From positions 35,505,123-35,569,122 of the forward strand of contig CP154955.1 in the NCBI GenBank assembly GCA_039621445.1: DNA of 64,000 nucleotides, read 5' to 3'. A model generated the notes under the pieces. It did no database searches. It worked only from the letters and a program-made list of their open reading frames with translations, and had not been told where the DNA came from. Made by a program: the position numbers and the translations under genes. Within the stretch, counting starts at the first letter, position 1, and every line of letters starts with the position of its first letter. This document shows positions 1 through 12,138 of this stretch, piece by piece. This DNA is from Euglena gracilis. Taxonomy: Eukaryota > Euglenida > Euglenophyceae > Euglenales.

Positions 1-40
1 TCCCAGTTTTTTTTCAAAACAAAAAACTCCAGCTTTGCCA

Positions 41-142
41 GGTTGAGTGCTGCACATGCATCCTGTCGACCAAGAAGGCCGTCTGACCGAGGATGAACTG
101 GAGGACGTCTTCTGTGGCAAAAACTGCGTCTTAGACGCATGA
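41..142 (+). CDS. possible terminal exon of an upstream gene
   Basis: A short open stretch follows a plausible 3' splice site (pyrimidine-rich sequence, then CAG at 39-41). It reads about 30 codons of ordinary-looking protein with an acidic motif LTEDELEDVF and ends at TGA 140-142. It could be the last exon of a gene lying off the left edge. No family is recognised, and chance is a real alternative because the stretch is so short. Confidence 0.2.
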
Positions 143-3100
143 CGCATACTTCGTCCTGAAGCCTGCGTTTTAAACACAGGACGCAGGATGGAGGGTCCAC
201 TGGCAGGGCTGGCCAGTCGAAAACTTTTGTACCCACTTGTCTAAAGTGTTCATTTTTGGCACAAAATCAGCCAAAAACTCGCCCCCCCCCCAATTGCCCT
301 CACCCCCCCTTATTCCCCCCCCCCCAAATTGGCTAATTGGGGGACGGTCCATTAGCCAATTGGGGGGGGGGGTCAGGCTTATTGGCCATTGGCCGGGGTA
401 ACCCCCCCTAATTGTCCCCCCCCCCCAATTGGCTAATAGAGGGTCCGAAGGAGCCCGACCATTAGCCAAATAGGGGGGGGGTGAGGGTGGCTTATTGGTC
501 TCCGGGACAAGACGGACCAGTTTCGGCAAGGCTGCAAAAGGGTTCAGAAAACCTCCAAAAACGTCCGTTTCGACATTTGTAATATTTGCCAAATAAGAAA
601 AGCTGTGACAAATCCTATGCACAAAAAGTCGACCAATATCGCACGGGTAAAAAAAGTTAACATGACCCCCCCCCCCCTCTATTTGGCCGCCCTCCGGGTG
701 GCTCGGACCCCCCCCTTCTGGCCAATCAGGGGGGGGGGAATCAGGGATTTTTTTTAAGTTTGGACCCCGGGGGGGGAGGGGGGGGTAGGGTGGGTGGGTC
801 CGCCAGACTCCCTCCCCCCCGGGGGGGGGGTCCCCCCGGAGGGGGGTGGGATATACTTTTCGGCGCCGCAGGCGCCGAAAAAATTCTATTTTTAGCACTT
901 TTCGCGATTTTTCGGCCATTTTTTGTGGGTCCCCCGGACCCCCCTCCCCCCCAGGGGGTGGGTGGGTGGGGGGGGACCCCCCCCTCCCCCCCCGGTCTTA
1001 AAAAAACCCCTGGGGGGGATACCCCTACCCCCTCCCCCTAATTGGCCACCTGGACCTGTCCTTCATAGTTGCGAACCCCCGTAAAACACCCGAATAAAGG
1101 CATTTTCACTTGAATGAGTACCCCCCCAAATAGAGGGGGGGTCACGTTAGGGGGTGGGGAGTCCTCAAGCCCCCCCCAATTGTCCCCCCCCCCCCATGTC
1201 TCACCCCCCTCCACCCTTCAGGCACAAAAAAGTGGCCGGCCCAGGGAAGCGGACATTTTGGGGGGGGGTCAAATTTGCTTTCGGCGCCTTCGGTGTGGAA
1301 GGCAAATTTCCACTTTCTTTGAGGGGGCAATTTTGGCAAAACGTTTTGGTCACTTTGGGGGGGGGGACACTGAGAGGGGGGTGAGGCATTTCCACTGGGT
1401 ATGATTTACATCAGCTGTGTTGCTTGGAAGAGCCGTGGGGTTGCAGTGGTTTGTTCAGAGAGTGATTTGTTGGATTCAGAGAGCTTTTGAAAAAAGTCCC
1501 AAAAATTTTGACCGCCGAGTACCAAAATCTCTGCAACGGAATCCCAAAAATTCGGCAACGGTTCCAAAAATTTTGGCGAAAGGTCCCAGGCGTTTTGGCA
1601 AAAGAGCCCAAAATTATGGCAAAAGTGGCCAACGATTTTGGCGGGACGTCCCAAAATTGTGAGTGTTAGGTGTAACCATTGTTGGGGCTTTAATGACGAA
1701 ATATCACTGTTAATGGCCAAAAATGTGAAAATTTTTTTTGGGGTCAAAGGCTTTTCTCAGGCAGAAATTGCTCGGTCGATTATTGGTTGATTTGCTATAT
1801 AATTTGGGCTAATTAATTAATTAATGAATTAATGAATTAATTAATTAATTCAGGAGCGTGAACGTAATTGGATTTCAGAAAATTATTTGGTCTTGCATCT
1901 TCCCTACTCAGTCCTTGCTAAATGATGTGACCATGACTCCCTTTTGCCGAGGGAGACGTACTACTCTACCACCAAGGACCATTATTCATTGGAAACTTAT
2001 TTGTTGGGCTAATGTTATCTTTGGTGTACAAAGAATGAAATTTTGAACGATTGCAACAGAACTTCTTTATTGGATGCAAAAGAAAAGAAAAAAGATAGAA
2101 AGAAACAGTCATTTATTTGTTTGCCTTTCATGGGAGCCCCGAGTCTGGGTTTTTAACAGACGGTTGACCATTTTTATTTGGATTCCCAGTTTAGCTTTAG
2201 TGTCTGTTTCAACTGCAATGCTGCTGGATCCTAAGCTAGGGAAGCCATCAATATTCCCTCCCGCGGTGTTAAAAGAATTTACCACAAGGAGACAACTAAT
2301 TGTATTTTCACTCCTTTGTTTCCTTTGTTTCAACCCTTGTTATTGACCAGGATTGAACCTCTACAAATAACCAAGAAAAGCCACAAACGAATGAATGATA
2401 TTGAGATGTTAATTGAAACCAATGCTTTGAGATGATGGCCTGGTCTTTTTTTCCATGTGGTAAATGTTTTCATGCATTATTTTTACATTTTTAATTTAAA
2501 AGCATCGTTTGCATTTGTTTTAAAAGAAACCCCAAAAGCAAAAAAAAATGAACCTCTGTGTTTCCATTTAGTGAGTATCATTTAGTGAATATCCGAAAAT
2601 TGCATTGAGACAAAGCCTTTTTTCTATTTATCACAAACACCCTTGGAAACAATTTTTTTGTTTTGGTGGCTACCCTTTGCCTGAATAATGATACCCACAT
2701 CTCTCCGATGCCTTGCTTGCATCCTGCCCTGGACGATGCTTCTGCTCCACCTCAAAGGAGAATTTCATAATATGATCGGGGCCAATTGCTAGTGGGGGTA
2801 GGTTGGCGATCTTTTCCCGGTTGTTGGGCAGCTTGTCTAATGACCAGCCTTGTCTAACAACCACCTGCCGGGTTGAACCGCAACCTTTGAACGTTTGGGA
2901 CCGCAATTTAAGTGGTGGCTAGACAGGGTGGTTGGTCAGGGCTTCGTTAACCCCAGTCTTTCAATCTGAAGAGGTAGTTGTCTCCTCAGAGGGCACCTTC
3001 GTTCTGACCTTTGTTGTTTGCGGGCTCCCCTTATCAATGTCACCATTTGACATCCCCCTCTCTTGTTGAAACCCTCTTTTCAACATATATATGTATATAT

Positions 3101-3973
3101 ATTGGTGAGCTAAACATGCCTACCCCACTTAGGCTATTGCCCCCCCTGGTAATTGCCCCCCCCCCTGTGCTGGCCAATTTACCCCCCCCTAAAGTTGCCC
3201 CCCCCCAGCTGTGCCGGCCAATATGACCGGGGTAGGTATGTGGATGATAACTCTTTGTCGATGGTAGCAAGGCAATTTAACCCCGCCCCAAATAACCTCC
3301 TCCTGAACCAATTAATTCCAGTTTTAAATTATCCCCCCCTGGAAAGCCACATCCGGGTGCAAATAATGCACCCGCTTTCATTTTTCCCTTTTAAAAGGGG
3401 GGCTTAAAAACTCATAAAAGGCCAAAACAGCTGTCATGAATAATCCCCTCCAAAAAAATATCCCACCGAAAGCCCTCGGTACCCAATCAATGACAAAGGG
3501 AGTTACCAGTGAATGAGAGAGCATTGGCCCAGGCCCCCTCTCCCCTCCTGTTGATGGGGTTTATGAGGATTGCAATTTTGCCGATGTCGTTCATGGGCCT
3601 GGCCCACAATTTCTTGTGCATTGACCAGAGTCTCTTCGACGTTGCTTTTTTTTTTCCATATTGTTGGAAATTACTGCCAATGGAAAAATATTAATTGTTG
3701 GTGTGGTTCAATGGCCACCAATGGCCATCATTGAAAGAAAAAATTGCCGTGGCCAAATAAATATGAAATCACCATTGTTCTCCCTCTTCCATGCGTCTTA
3801 TGAAGAATTGGCCAATGGCCGTCAATGGGGTCCTGACCGTTGGTGCCTGCTTACGACCCCCCCCCCTTGGTTATAGGCTATATTTTTCTGGTCGTTGGAC
3901 TTGGGGGGGGGGGAGGTATTTTTTATTGGTCGACGAGCTGGGTTTATTTTTCTTCTACATATGTATGTTCAAG
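143..3973. other. gene-poor region rich in poly(C)/poly(G) repeats
   Basis: No convincing coding sequence. About 240-1400 and 3120-3230 hold runs of 7-12 C or G alternating with AATTGGC/GCCAAT-type palindromic words. About 1790-1850 is a TTAA/ATTAATTA-rich simple repeat. The rest is AT-rich DNA with many short frames on both strands that show no family similarity I can see. It probably includes sequence upstream of the glycosyltransferase gene that starts near 3974. Confidence 0.6.
240..1400. repeat. dispersed poly(C)/poly(G) and AATTGGCC-type repeats
   Basis: Homopolymer blocks of C (for example 286-294, 316-326) and G (363-372, 472-481, 731-738) are separated by short palindromic words such as AATTGGCTAAT and ATTGGCCATTGGCC. 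The same pattern recurs around 3120-3230. Blocks of C and G alternate on one strand, so the region could fold into C/G hairpins. I cannot assign it to a known repeat family. Confidence 0.6.
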
Positions 3974-6900
3974 TGGCCCTGCCCTCACCCGCCCCCTTTG
4001 GGATACCCCGCCGCCGCCCTTCCGGCCAGGACGCCCCACCAACGAGACAGGGGCCGCCTGCAGTCAGCATCACATTGACAACCGGGGCTTTTTCCCGACC
4101 GACATGCGCCGTACGTGCCGCCAATACAGCATGACCCGCATGCCGCCGGGGCGCCGCGTGTTTGACCTGATCTCCTTCAACGACGCCTTGGGCTGTCCTA
4201 AATGCGATTGCGCCGTGCAGTTCTTGTACGCGATCGAAATTTTTAACTAATTTCAAAATAGATCAATGTAACACAAGGTGATTTTGTTTTCACAAGTGGT
4301 TTGAATTTGGATTTGACTCCCAGTTCATTTTTTACTGATGCTTATTGATATAGGGGGCTTTTTGGTTTCTCCTTTTTTCTCAGTGATTTTTAGGCGCTTT
4401 TGATGATCAACATATAATTGGGACCAACATTCTTGGACAGTTCATATTTTGAGTTGGACCTCTTGGAAATCCATCCAGGATGAAGCATTCCATTCAAGAA
4501 TTGTATTTTTTATGTTTCTTCCGTGTTTTGTCATCGCCGTTGCTGTGTTTCCTAATTTATTTGTGTCGTTGTTTACACACCATCATTGTTGCCAGCATCA
4601 TCATCAGCAGCAGCATCATAATAAATGTCATCAAATACAAATGGTTCTTTCCTGCTGACTGTCTCAACGAGCTCAACTCCACGGTGGATGTTTTTGTGGT
4701 GGTGGAGGGCCGCTTGTCCTTCACAGGAGCACCAAAGCCTCTGGTTTTTGAGATGGTGAAGAACCAGCCGCGATTCAAGCCATGCAAGTGTGCAGTAAGT
4801 TTAATACTTTTGGAACATGTCTCGTATATTTTAAGGTTTTTGGGACACAGAACACCCCCATTTTATCCCACCATTCAAAATAAACCACAAAACTGGGCTG
4901 TATTCTGATTTATTTGAATAGGCTTCTGCATACCTTAATAATAGCCTTTTTCTTCGATTGTCCACTTTTTTTTACAAAAAAATCATTTGTGTGCTCTTTA
5001 GCAGGTAAATTTGGTATGGTTGTGTTCTAGAATTATGTATACCCCACACTCTCATGGATGAAGCGCTTCCGCCACAAAATTTATCATCACATCCACGAAC
5101 ACAACCCATCCTTGCGGCCCTTTGTTTTGAAGTGGAGTGGCTTAAGGTTCAAGGTCGTACTTGACAGATGACAAAAAGAAAGGACTTAGGAAGGAATGGA
5201 TGGTTTGAATATTTTGCTGCTTGTTTTCTTTTATGCTACAATCTCTATGCTAATCCAAACCCTTGATATTTTTTAGGGATTACACAAAGGCATACAAAAG
5301 GGCTTCTTGGACAGTGTTTGTTGTCCGTTGTTTACTATTTTGTAACCTCGTTTTTTTCCCGTTTTGTTCCCCTCTCCTTCGTTTTTATGGATGTTCTCCT
5401 GGTTAAATACAACTCCGTCATTATTTTCCCCCTTTTTGGAAGCTTCAAAGGTCCTCAGGGGCCTGTCTTCCAAGCCTAAAACAGAGGACGATTTCTTCAA
5501 GATCGAGCGCTCCAAACACGGCACTTACATGTTGGACATCTTTCGGAAGGCGGGGCTACAAAAGGGGGACATTTTCCTGATATCTGCCCGGCTTCTGTTT
5601 GCATCTCTCAGTCCAAAACCTTGGTAATTTGCCCACAATTTTAACCGGCATTTTTCTGGCACTACAAATTTAAATTTACGTTATCCAACTTTCGTTAATT
5701 TAATCAATTTCACTGATGCAGAATCAAGCGTTTCATTGCTAAACACATGTTGTGTGCTGAGGTTTATGATGTTTTGCATGCGTCATACCCACACCCCAAG
5801 TGCCTCAACTTAAAGTGAACTTTTTGGTCAGTCACAAATTTGGCATTGTTGGACGTTGAGGACCATTTCCAGAGCTGATGATGTCCAGTTCGTTCAACAT
5901 TTACCCCCAATGCTTTGAGGTATAACAAGAAAACTCTGCAGGCTTAAACCCCCATCTAATTGTTGTTCATAGGTGGGCGACTCATTGTTTAAAGACAGGT
6001 TTTATTCTTAATTTAGTTTAAACACCCCGGAGGCCGATTGTGACGCGGATGAGATCCCGCGGGTCGACGCAGTGCATCTCTTGGCCGTGCATTTGGGTGA
6101 GGCAATTTACAGGTATGGTTAATTTCATTCTTCTCCCCCTGTTTGTATAAAAATGCAAGCGTGTCATTGACAAGAGGTGTCAATGGCAGGAAGAGGGAGG
6201 CAGGAGTGCATTCCGTGCGTATTTGACTGATTTTTTTTTTGCCCAAATGCCGACCTTGAAGAAGTGCGGACCGTGGCCGGCCCCTCGCATTCAGCTGGAA
6301 ATGCCGAGCTACATCTACTCCTTCCAGCGACCAGCTCCCCTGTCTGAAGCAGTCCATACTTTCCAAATGGACATGTCCCACAGTCAGTTCATGGTACCCC
6401 CTCACGAAGTTCCTTGTTCCATTTTGGTCAAGCTGCGGCTACAATGGGTCATAAAACCACTAAATTCATTGGGTGTAATATTATGGAATCATACGCAAAT
6501 CCTAATTTTTCAGTAATGGTCACCATTTGCCAAACAACGGGATAAAAATGAGAGGCCGTCATAAGTAGCCCCTTACCAATCAGTCCTTTTCTTTTTCTTT
6601 TTACAAATGCTTTGAAAAGGCTTGTTTTTGAATGCTGGAAAAGTGCACAGTCAAATATTTTGGTCAGCCCTTTCCTTAAGTCATTGTTTTGAATGTGGAC
6701 CGCCTTGCCCCCTCCTGCCACCGGGTGTAGCGCAACCATCTACGATGGAACAGACGATGCTTCCCTCTTCCATCATGGCTTGACCAGGGGTCGATCCACA
6801 ACTTTTCTTGTAAATGACTGGTCAGTGGACAATGTATAAATGTCCCATTACATTGCATTTTTTTTTACAGGCAAACGGTTACTTTTGCTATCAACCACCA

Positions 6901-9767
6901 ATGTCCACAAATACTAGAAAGAGATTTGTAAAAATAATTTGGACTTGAGAATAGCGCTTTGTCATGTACTTTGGAAGTATTTGTTAAATTTAAAAAGAAA
7001 ACCAGAAGTATGTCATGTTTGGTTTCTTCTTACTTGACAACTCCCCCCCCCCAACCCTCCCTTGTGCCTCCCCCCCCCCCTTGTTGTAAGCCCCCTACCG
7101 AGAACGACCAACATAGTCCAGGCCATTCGTTTGGGAGAGATATAAGTTTAATACTCCCCATTGTATGGCTCAAAAGGGGCTTGTGGCCGGGCGGGCCATG
7201 TCGAATGAGGACTTCCTACTGCATGACGCTGGTTGGCATTGCCAATGGTGCTTCCGGGCCATTGAGGGCCAGTTTTGGGAAACACACATTTTGCCACAAA
7301 AAATATTAAAGCTCGTTCTTCAATTTGTAAAGCATGCTGTATATATGTGTGTGTATGTATGTATGTATGTATATATAATATATAATATATTTATATATAT
7401 TTTATTTATATTATATAATATATTTATTTTTTATATAATATATATAATATATATTATATTATATATTATATATATTATGTAAAATAATATATGATATAAT
7501 ATATATTAATCTACCCCCCCTTTGACAAACAACCAGCTTCATCTACCAAAGGGGAATTTCACAGGAAAATAATGCTGCGGAGAAATTTAGCATTTAGAAC
7601 CGTTACAAAATATTTATCTGTGGATTCAAGGATTTCTGCCAAATTTTATTTTACGTTTTTTTTAAATTCTCATAATTCATTTGCGTCTTTGGCACAAAAT
7701 TAAGTTTTTTGGGGGCTCCAGAGAAGAAGCACAAAATTTTTCCATGGTTTTAAGAAAATTTTCCAAATTTTTTTTCTGTGATTTTTTTCTGCAAATTCAT
7801 CATTGAGCAGAATCTCCTCTGGTAACCCCCATCTTTGATGCCCGGGCCGTCGGATATATAGAGGCGGGGGCCACCCCCCCGGCTTTTGGAGGGGTCTGTA
7901 CCCCCCTTTCTTTAAGCCGGTGGTCAATGCAAAAAAAATCCTAAGCCATTTTAAACCAAAAATTTCCTCGGCGCTTCGCATCGAAAGTCGTAAATCTTAA
8001 GGCGGGGTGGCTGGAGCCCCCTGCCTCTCTAGCTTTTGGAGTGACTTCCTAGCCGGTCATCAATACCAAAAAAATGATTTATCTTTTTTCGGATTTTGTT
8101 TATTGACAGTCAAGATTCTCTCAATCTACCTCCAGTTCCAAGATGGGAAACCTTTTAAATATGCTTTGAAAATGATCAATTAACATGTTTCCACTTCCAA
8201 CCAAAAAAAATCAAAAACTATTATACGTCGCGTTTTGACCAAGAGTGGCCTCAATCCATCCCCACAAAAGTGGATACCCAACTCTGTTGCGGATTTTGTG
8301 AGCAAGATCACGCGCTACTCCCACCGAAATACGTTCCTGAATCTGCCCGACAACTTGCTACCCCACGCCTGCGATGGTGCAGTGAATGATAAACTAGCTC
8401 TCGGCTCTCAATGTTAAATTTGCCTTTTGATTTGTTAACGAAGAGCTCCCAAGAAAATCTGGCTTTTTATCCAGCAAAAAAAAACGTGGTGGCAATGAGC
8501 ATTTGACTTTCTGTTCACTGGAACAAAAAGAAATGATTTTTTTCAAAATAAATAAAATGCTATGTTTCTTGAGGTGTTTGTTGCTTTGTGTGATTTTTGG
8601 GGAAAAGTTGTTGGTTTTTTTATTTTTTTTATTTTTCTTCTTGGTTGTGTGGTCATGTGATGTTTAAAAAAAATGCTTTGTGTCTGTTGTTTTATTTTGC
8701 AATTTATTGAAATGTGTCATCTTCAAAAAAAACAACCATTTTTGCGTTTGGAAAGTATGATGGAAACAGACAATTCATTTTTATTCCTGTTTTTTTTTGG
8801 AAAGTAAATTTTCTAACATTTCATTGCTGAGGGCAGTCCTAACTGTTACCACTACGATTTGCATTTTGAGAATTGAAAAGAAGCACATCTGTAATGCAAA
8901 CTCTGGCCGGAGATTTGCTCCTTTGCAATAGTGCACCGTTTCATCTCGTCATTCAACGAAAGATCTGTGAGGGGCAGCTTTATTTACACGGGCTGTTGCC
9001 CGGGCATGAAAATCCTTGTGGATCACTGACAGTCGGATTTCTAGTACTGGACTGGACAGCTGCTGACAACAAACGATTTTTTTAAGGGAGGGAAACTGAA
9101 TGCATGCCTCCCCTGGAAATGCCTAGAGCGCCTATGGACGTCCATGGATGACGGTGTAAATTGGTATTCAGGAACAAAGCCATAAGGAATATGGCCCTTA
9201 TGGAATATGGAATATGGCCCAGCCACATATATTCCAAAAACCAAGTTTGCTCTATGTACTTGGCTCCCCTAGTATTTTGAGTTACTGGGGAGGGTCAAGT
9301 CCTTGCCTGGGTTAAATAATTGGATAATGGGTGGACGAATTCAAAAAACCGGGAAAGCATTTTTGCCATTGTTTTAAGTCTGTGTATTTTTTAAAAGAAA
9401 AAGAAAAGTGGTGTCTTGCCAACGGCAAAAAAAAACGGCGTAAAAAAAGGAAAAGAAAGAAAGTAAAATCTGCGCTTCGTTCCGAATTATCTGTTTACCT
9501 TTTCCAAATCCCGAGGGTACGGAATTCTTCTTGGGCAGGATTTTTCCGCAGTTAATTCTCCCTTTCTGGAAACTTGGGCCCGATGGTTCCATATGCAAGG
9601 GCTTCCATGCACCCGAGGCATACACGTACACGGAGTTGGCGCTATTGCGTCGCCCGAACGCTGACTCACACTCGGCATTGAACAGTCCGGAGTTCGTCCG
9701 GTCCAATCCGCGGCGCTTCGAGTACCTGCTTGTCCGTGGCTCTTTTCAGACTTTTCTTGACATATAA
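3974..9767 (+). CDS. split gene for a family 17 glycosyltransferase (GnT-III/MGAT3-like)
   Basis: Successive exons on the + strand read the family in order. RRVFDLISFNDAL lies near 4155-4190. LNELNSTVDVFVVVE and PKPLVF lie in 4665-4755. HGTYMLDIF and KGDIFLIS lie in about 5518-5586. The acidic catalytic-type motif DADEIPR is at 6042-6062. SYIYSFQ is near 6310, DAGWHCQWCF near 7225-7255, RKICEGQ near 8960 and SPEFVRSNPRRFEYLL near 9680-9745. The family transfers bisecting GlcNAc, from UDP-GlcNAc, onto the core mannose of N-glycans in the Golgi. Some junctions are clear: donor GTAAGT at 4795 and acceptor CTAG ending 5030 keep phase 0; donor GTATGG is at 6113. Others are uncertain. The 5' end, a possible microexon after FNDAL, and the region between 6400 and 7140 are unresolved, so start and exon count are tentative. 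Family assignment is strong; whether the gene is intact is not settled. Confidence 0.75.
4650..4794 (+). CDS. GT17 exon (LNELNSTVDVFVVVE segment)
   Basis: In frame from at least 4662 to the donor GTAAGT at 4795-4800. It carries the family's beta-strand block LNEL..TVDVFVVVE followed by FTG.PKPLVF. The acceptor is not obvious because no AG lies just before the conserved block, so the left edge is approximate. Confidence 0.7.
5031..5169 (+). CDS. GT17 exon following the GTAAGT donor
   Basis: It starts after the acceptor TTGTGTTCTAG (ending 5030) and is in phase 0 with the previous exon. It reads NYVYPTLSWMKRF and later FKVVLD before a stop, so the true donor must lie before 5170. The FKVVLD word fits the family strand that precedes the EAS helix, but this exon is less conserved than its neighbours. 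Confidence 0.55.
5443..5624 (+). CDS. GT17 exon (GTYMLDIF..GDIFLIS)
   Basis: Acceptor candidates are at 5441-5442 and 5457-5458 after a pyrimidine-rich stretch. The frame reads EASKVLRGL, then HGTYMLDIFRKAG, then KGDIFLIS, the strand leading into the DxD motif. A donor GTAATT lies at 5624-5625, but it would add about 20 residues before DADEIP, so the right end may be earlier. Confidence 0.6.
6017..6112 (+). CDS. GT17 exon with the DADEIPR motif
   Basis: It opens after TTTAG (ending 6016) or the AG at 6031-6032 and ends at donor GTATGG (6113). DADEIP is encoded at 6042-6059, the acidic nucleotide-sugar/metal motif of the family, matching the animal MGAT3 version more closely than the DVDEIP form. 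Confidence 0.7.
6240..6389 (+). CDS. GT17 exon (SYIYSFQ segment)
   Basis: A long T-run precedes this block. The frame reads an LKKCG start, then IQLEMPSYIYSFQ, matching the family's conserved YSF aromatic strand. A GTACCC at 6393 is a possible donor. Edges are approximate. Confidence 0.55.
7143..7271 (+). CDS. GT17 exon with AGWHC motif
   Basis: Encodes HDAGWHCQWCFRAIEG (AGWHC codons 7228-7242), the most diagnostic GT17 block, usually AGWHCSWCF. A GT at 7272 is the first downstream donor candidate. The AT-rich microsatellite that follows (7340-7506) is intronic. Confidence 0.75.
7340..7506. repeat. TA-rich microsatellite in a GT17 intron
   Basis: TGTA/TATG steps pass into almost pure A+T (TATAATATAT) for about 165 bp. 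Confidence 0.85.
8245..8395 (+). CDS. GT17 exon (DFVSKITRYSHRNTF)
   Basis: The frame reads ADFVSKITRYSHRNTFLNLPDN, which fits the segment that follows AGWHC..CF in the family (helix plus SYSH-like word). Exact splice sites are not resolved. Confidence 0.5.
8920..9030 (+). CDS. GT17 exon (IQRKICEGQ)
   Basis: IQRKICEGQ and LLPGHENP match the late GT17 block that normally reads I..IC.G.DLFD. Acceptor and donor are uncertain. Confidence 0.5.
9530..9767 (+). CDS. GT17 terminal exon
   Basis: It reads KLGPDGSICKGFHAPEAY and then SPEFVRSNPRRFEYLL, the family's C-terminal P..LL.NP.RF.YLL element, and stops at 9765-9767. That block normally lies within about 20 residues of the C-terminus, so this is taken as the last exon. 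Confidence 0.65.
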
Positions 9768-10020
9768 TTGTGCATATACCTATCGGCATTTGCATATCAG
9801 TGGTTTGCTTGCGGCCTGTACACCCTCCCCCGGAGGATGGGGTGGCTGCCAGCCAGCCAGCTTTTCCACCCCCCCCCCCCAGAAAAGAGGGGTGCCTCTC
9901 TGGCCTAACGTGGAAAAGGAAAAAAATTGGTGAATCGACCCATTTCTTCAGCAATTTTCCAGCCTAGTACCCCCCTCCCCAGCACCCATTTTTCTAGCCC
10001 ACAGGGGGGAAATATGTGCT

Positions 10021-10396
10021 GCGCATATTTCCACATATTTGCGCATATTTTGCGCATATTCCGATTTTTCAGGATTGCGCATATTTGCGCATATTTGCGC
10101 ATATTTTGCACATATTTTTCAATTTTCCGGGGAAGGCCTACCAAAATAATAGGCTTCGGATGAATATTTTTGGACCTCCAAATTTTTTGGACCCTCAAAA
10201 TACCAATTTTTTTCGGGAAAAAATTAAAAAGGTGCCTTGAGGGGACTTAAAATGATCAGCACTTCTTTCTGATCAAAAATATCATCATATTTTGTAATAA
10301 AAGTGCCTGGGTGATGAGATATAGGGTAGCCAACCCGACCCCATTTTCAGGGTTGCGCATATTTTAGCGCATATTTGCGCATATTTTGCGCGTATT
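10021..10396. repeat. two clusters of GCGCATATTT repeats
   Basis: Six exact GCGCATATT words at 10021, 10041, 10052, 10077, 10087 and 10097, with variants CACATATTT and GCACATATT between them. A second cluster lies at 10355, 10367 and 10377 with a GCGCGTATT variant at 10388. Spacing is mostly 10-12 bp, about one helical turn. Confidence 0.85.
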
Positions 10397-11286
10397 TTGG
10401 CCTCTCTCCCAGCTCATATTCCCCCCCCCCTGTAGCTTGGCCACCCCCTCCCCGGGTGTTAAACAAAGCTCTGATACATTTGAAAACCAGCACATGTGAA
10501 ATAATAATTATGCATTCGTTGTCTGTGTCGTCCAAAAAGATCGCAATTTTCTGGCGGGTTTAGCAGGCCGCTGCTTGTAGGATGGTGAGTCTTTAGTGTG
10601 GATAAAGTGAGAATCGGGATGAATGAGGTTCAGAAACGAACTGAGATCTTGAGTGGCCTGAAACTTTTTTCCCACACGCTTGGCCCAAAAAAAATGTATT
10701 TTATGCCCCTCCCTGATTTTAATTTGCCTCTACCCCCACATTTTGGGGACAGGTCTATCCAAACTTTCTCTGGTGGATTTACAATGATCCTCACCTTAAT
10801 CCGCTTTGTTTTCTACCTTCTTTTGCCTTAATTTTATTTATTTTATTTAAATTATAAAAGCAAGCAATGATCATAGCAATTACTTTGGGCGTTTTTCTTG
10901 GCCTTGGTCTCACAATAGGGGGATTGCAAAAAAAAAGTGGGGAAGCTAATTTATTTTACAACCCATCAAAAGACCAGATATCCAAATTTATATCTTTGTT
11001 TTGGTCAAACATCCTTTTCATCCAGCCTATTGAAATGGCCATGCGCTCAATAAATGCACACGGGTGTTAAAAGCGAATTACTCCCAACCGCCGGCTGAAT
11101 TGTACGACGCATTCACATAACAACCCATTGGAATTGTGACGGATGCATTGCCTTTTCGTGGCTTATGAAGTTCAACATTCCCCATTCTTTGAAGGCGAGA
11201 TTTTCACATATTTTTATTGTGGTATTGCACATCTTGTCTATTTGGTAAGTCCTTTGCCCTCTGGTAGTTTGGCATTGCTTTTTTTT

Positions 11287-11366
11287 TTGCAAGGTCCAAA
11301 AGTTTTGACGTTGTTTCATATTGATTTTGCAAGGTCCAAAAGTTTTGACGTTGTTTCATATTGAAT
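11287..11366. repeat. 40-bp perfect tandem duplication
   Basis: The unit beginning TTGCAAGGTCCAAAAG and ending in CATATTGA occurs twice head to tail with a 40-bp period. Confidence 0.85.
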
Positions 11367-12075
11367 TTTTTAAAATAAAATGGAATACAATATGTCTTCT
11401 TTCCAGCTGTTCTCAACCATCATCAAAATAAAAGAGGATGTGCATCTGAGCAGTGTATACGGGCTATGAAAGCAAATTTATGTCAGCCACACCCTTTAAT
11501 GTGCCCCCGCCAGGTTTTTGAACAGGGCCGAGGTAGTAGCATCATTCCAGTCGTTCCCTCGTTCCGTTGTTCCCTCCTTCTGTCATTCCTGCCTTTCGTC
11601 GCCCAAAACATTTTTCGAATTAAAATTTGTCAAAATCGGAGAATTCCTTCAAAATGGATTCCCCACCCTTTTTTATGGGGGGCGTGTCCTCAAAAACATG
11701 TGTGATTTTTTCTTAAAAAAAATTGTTGTTCCCGCCTCCCGCCGCTGGAAAAAAATTCCGAGTCCCGGCATCAAAAAAATTCGAAAAAAAATTTCTCAAA
11801 ATCGAAAAATTTCAGCATATTTGAACTCCCCGACCCCAAAATAGGGGGGGGGGTAGGTCACTTTGGTTCGGGCTGAAGTTCAACTTTTACCCCCTGTGTG
11901 AGGGGGGTGGGGGTGGGGTGGGGAGGGCCTACTCAAGGGGTACAGCCCTGGATGAGGAAATAAAATATGGTGTAAGCCAAAGGTAGTACCCATAAAGGAA
12001 TACAACCTCGGCGAATAACTGGCCTTATGTAACGACCAACCCGGTGTGACCGCAAATTTTTTGTTTGTTATTGTC

Positions 12076-12076
12076 G

Positions 12077-12138
<62 letters not shown>
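12076..12138. repeat. (GTT)21 microsatellite
   Basis: Twenty-one uninterrupted GTT units. Frames across it give poly-Val or poly-Asn and are not genes. Confidence 0.95.

Noticed and set aside
6690-6835. Additional glycosyltransferase exon reading YDGTDDASLFHHG
   Set aside because: Position fits the gap between two exons, but no clear family motif and no convincing splice sites.
10021-10396. CRISPR-like or plasmid iteron array
   Set aside because: No unique spacers of constant length and no associated genes; eukaryotic context.
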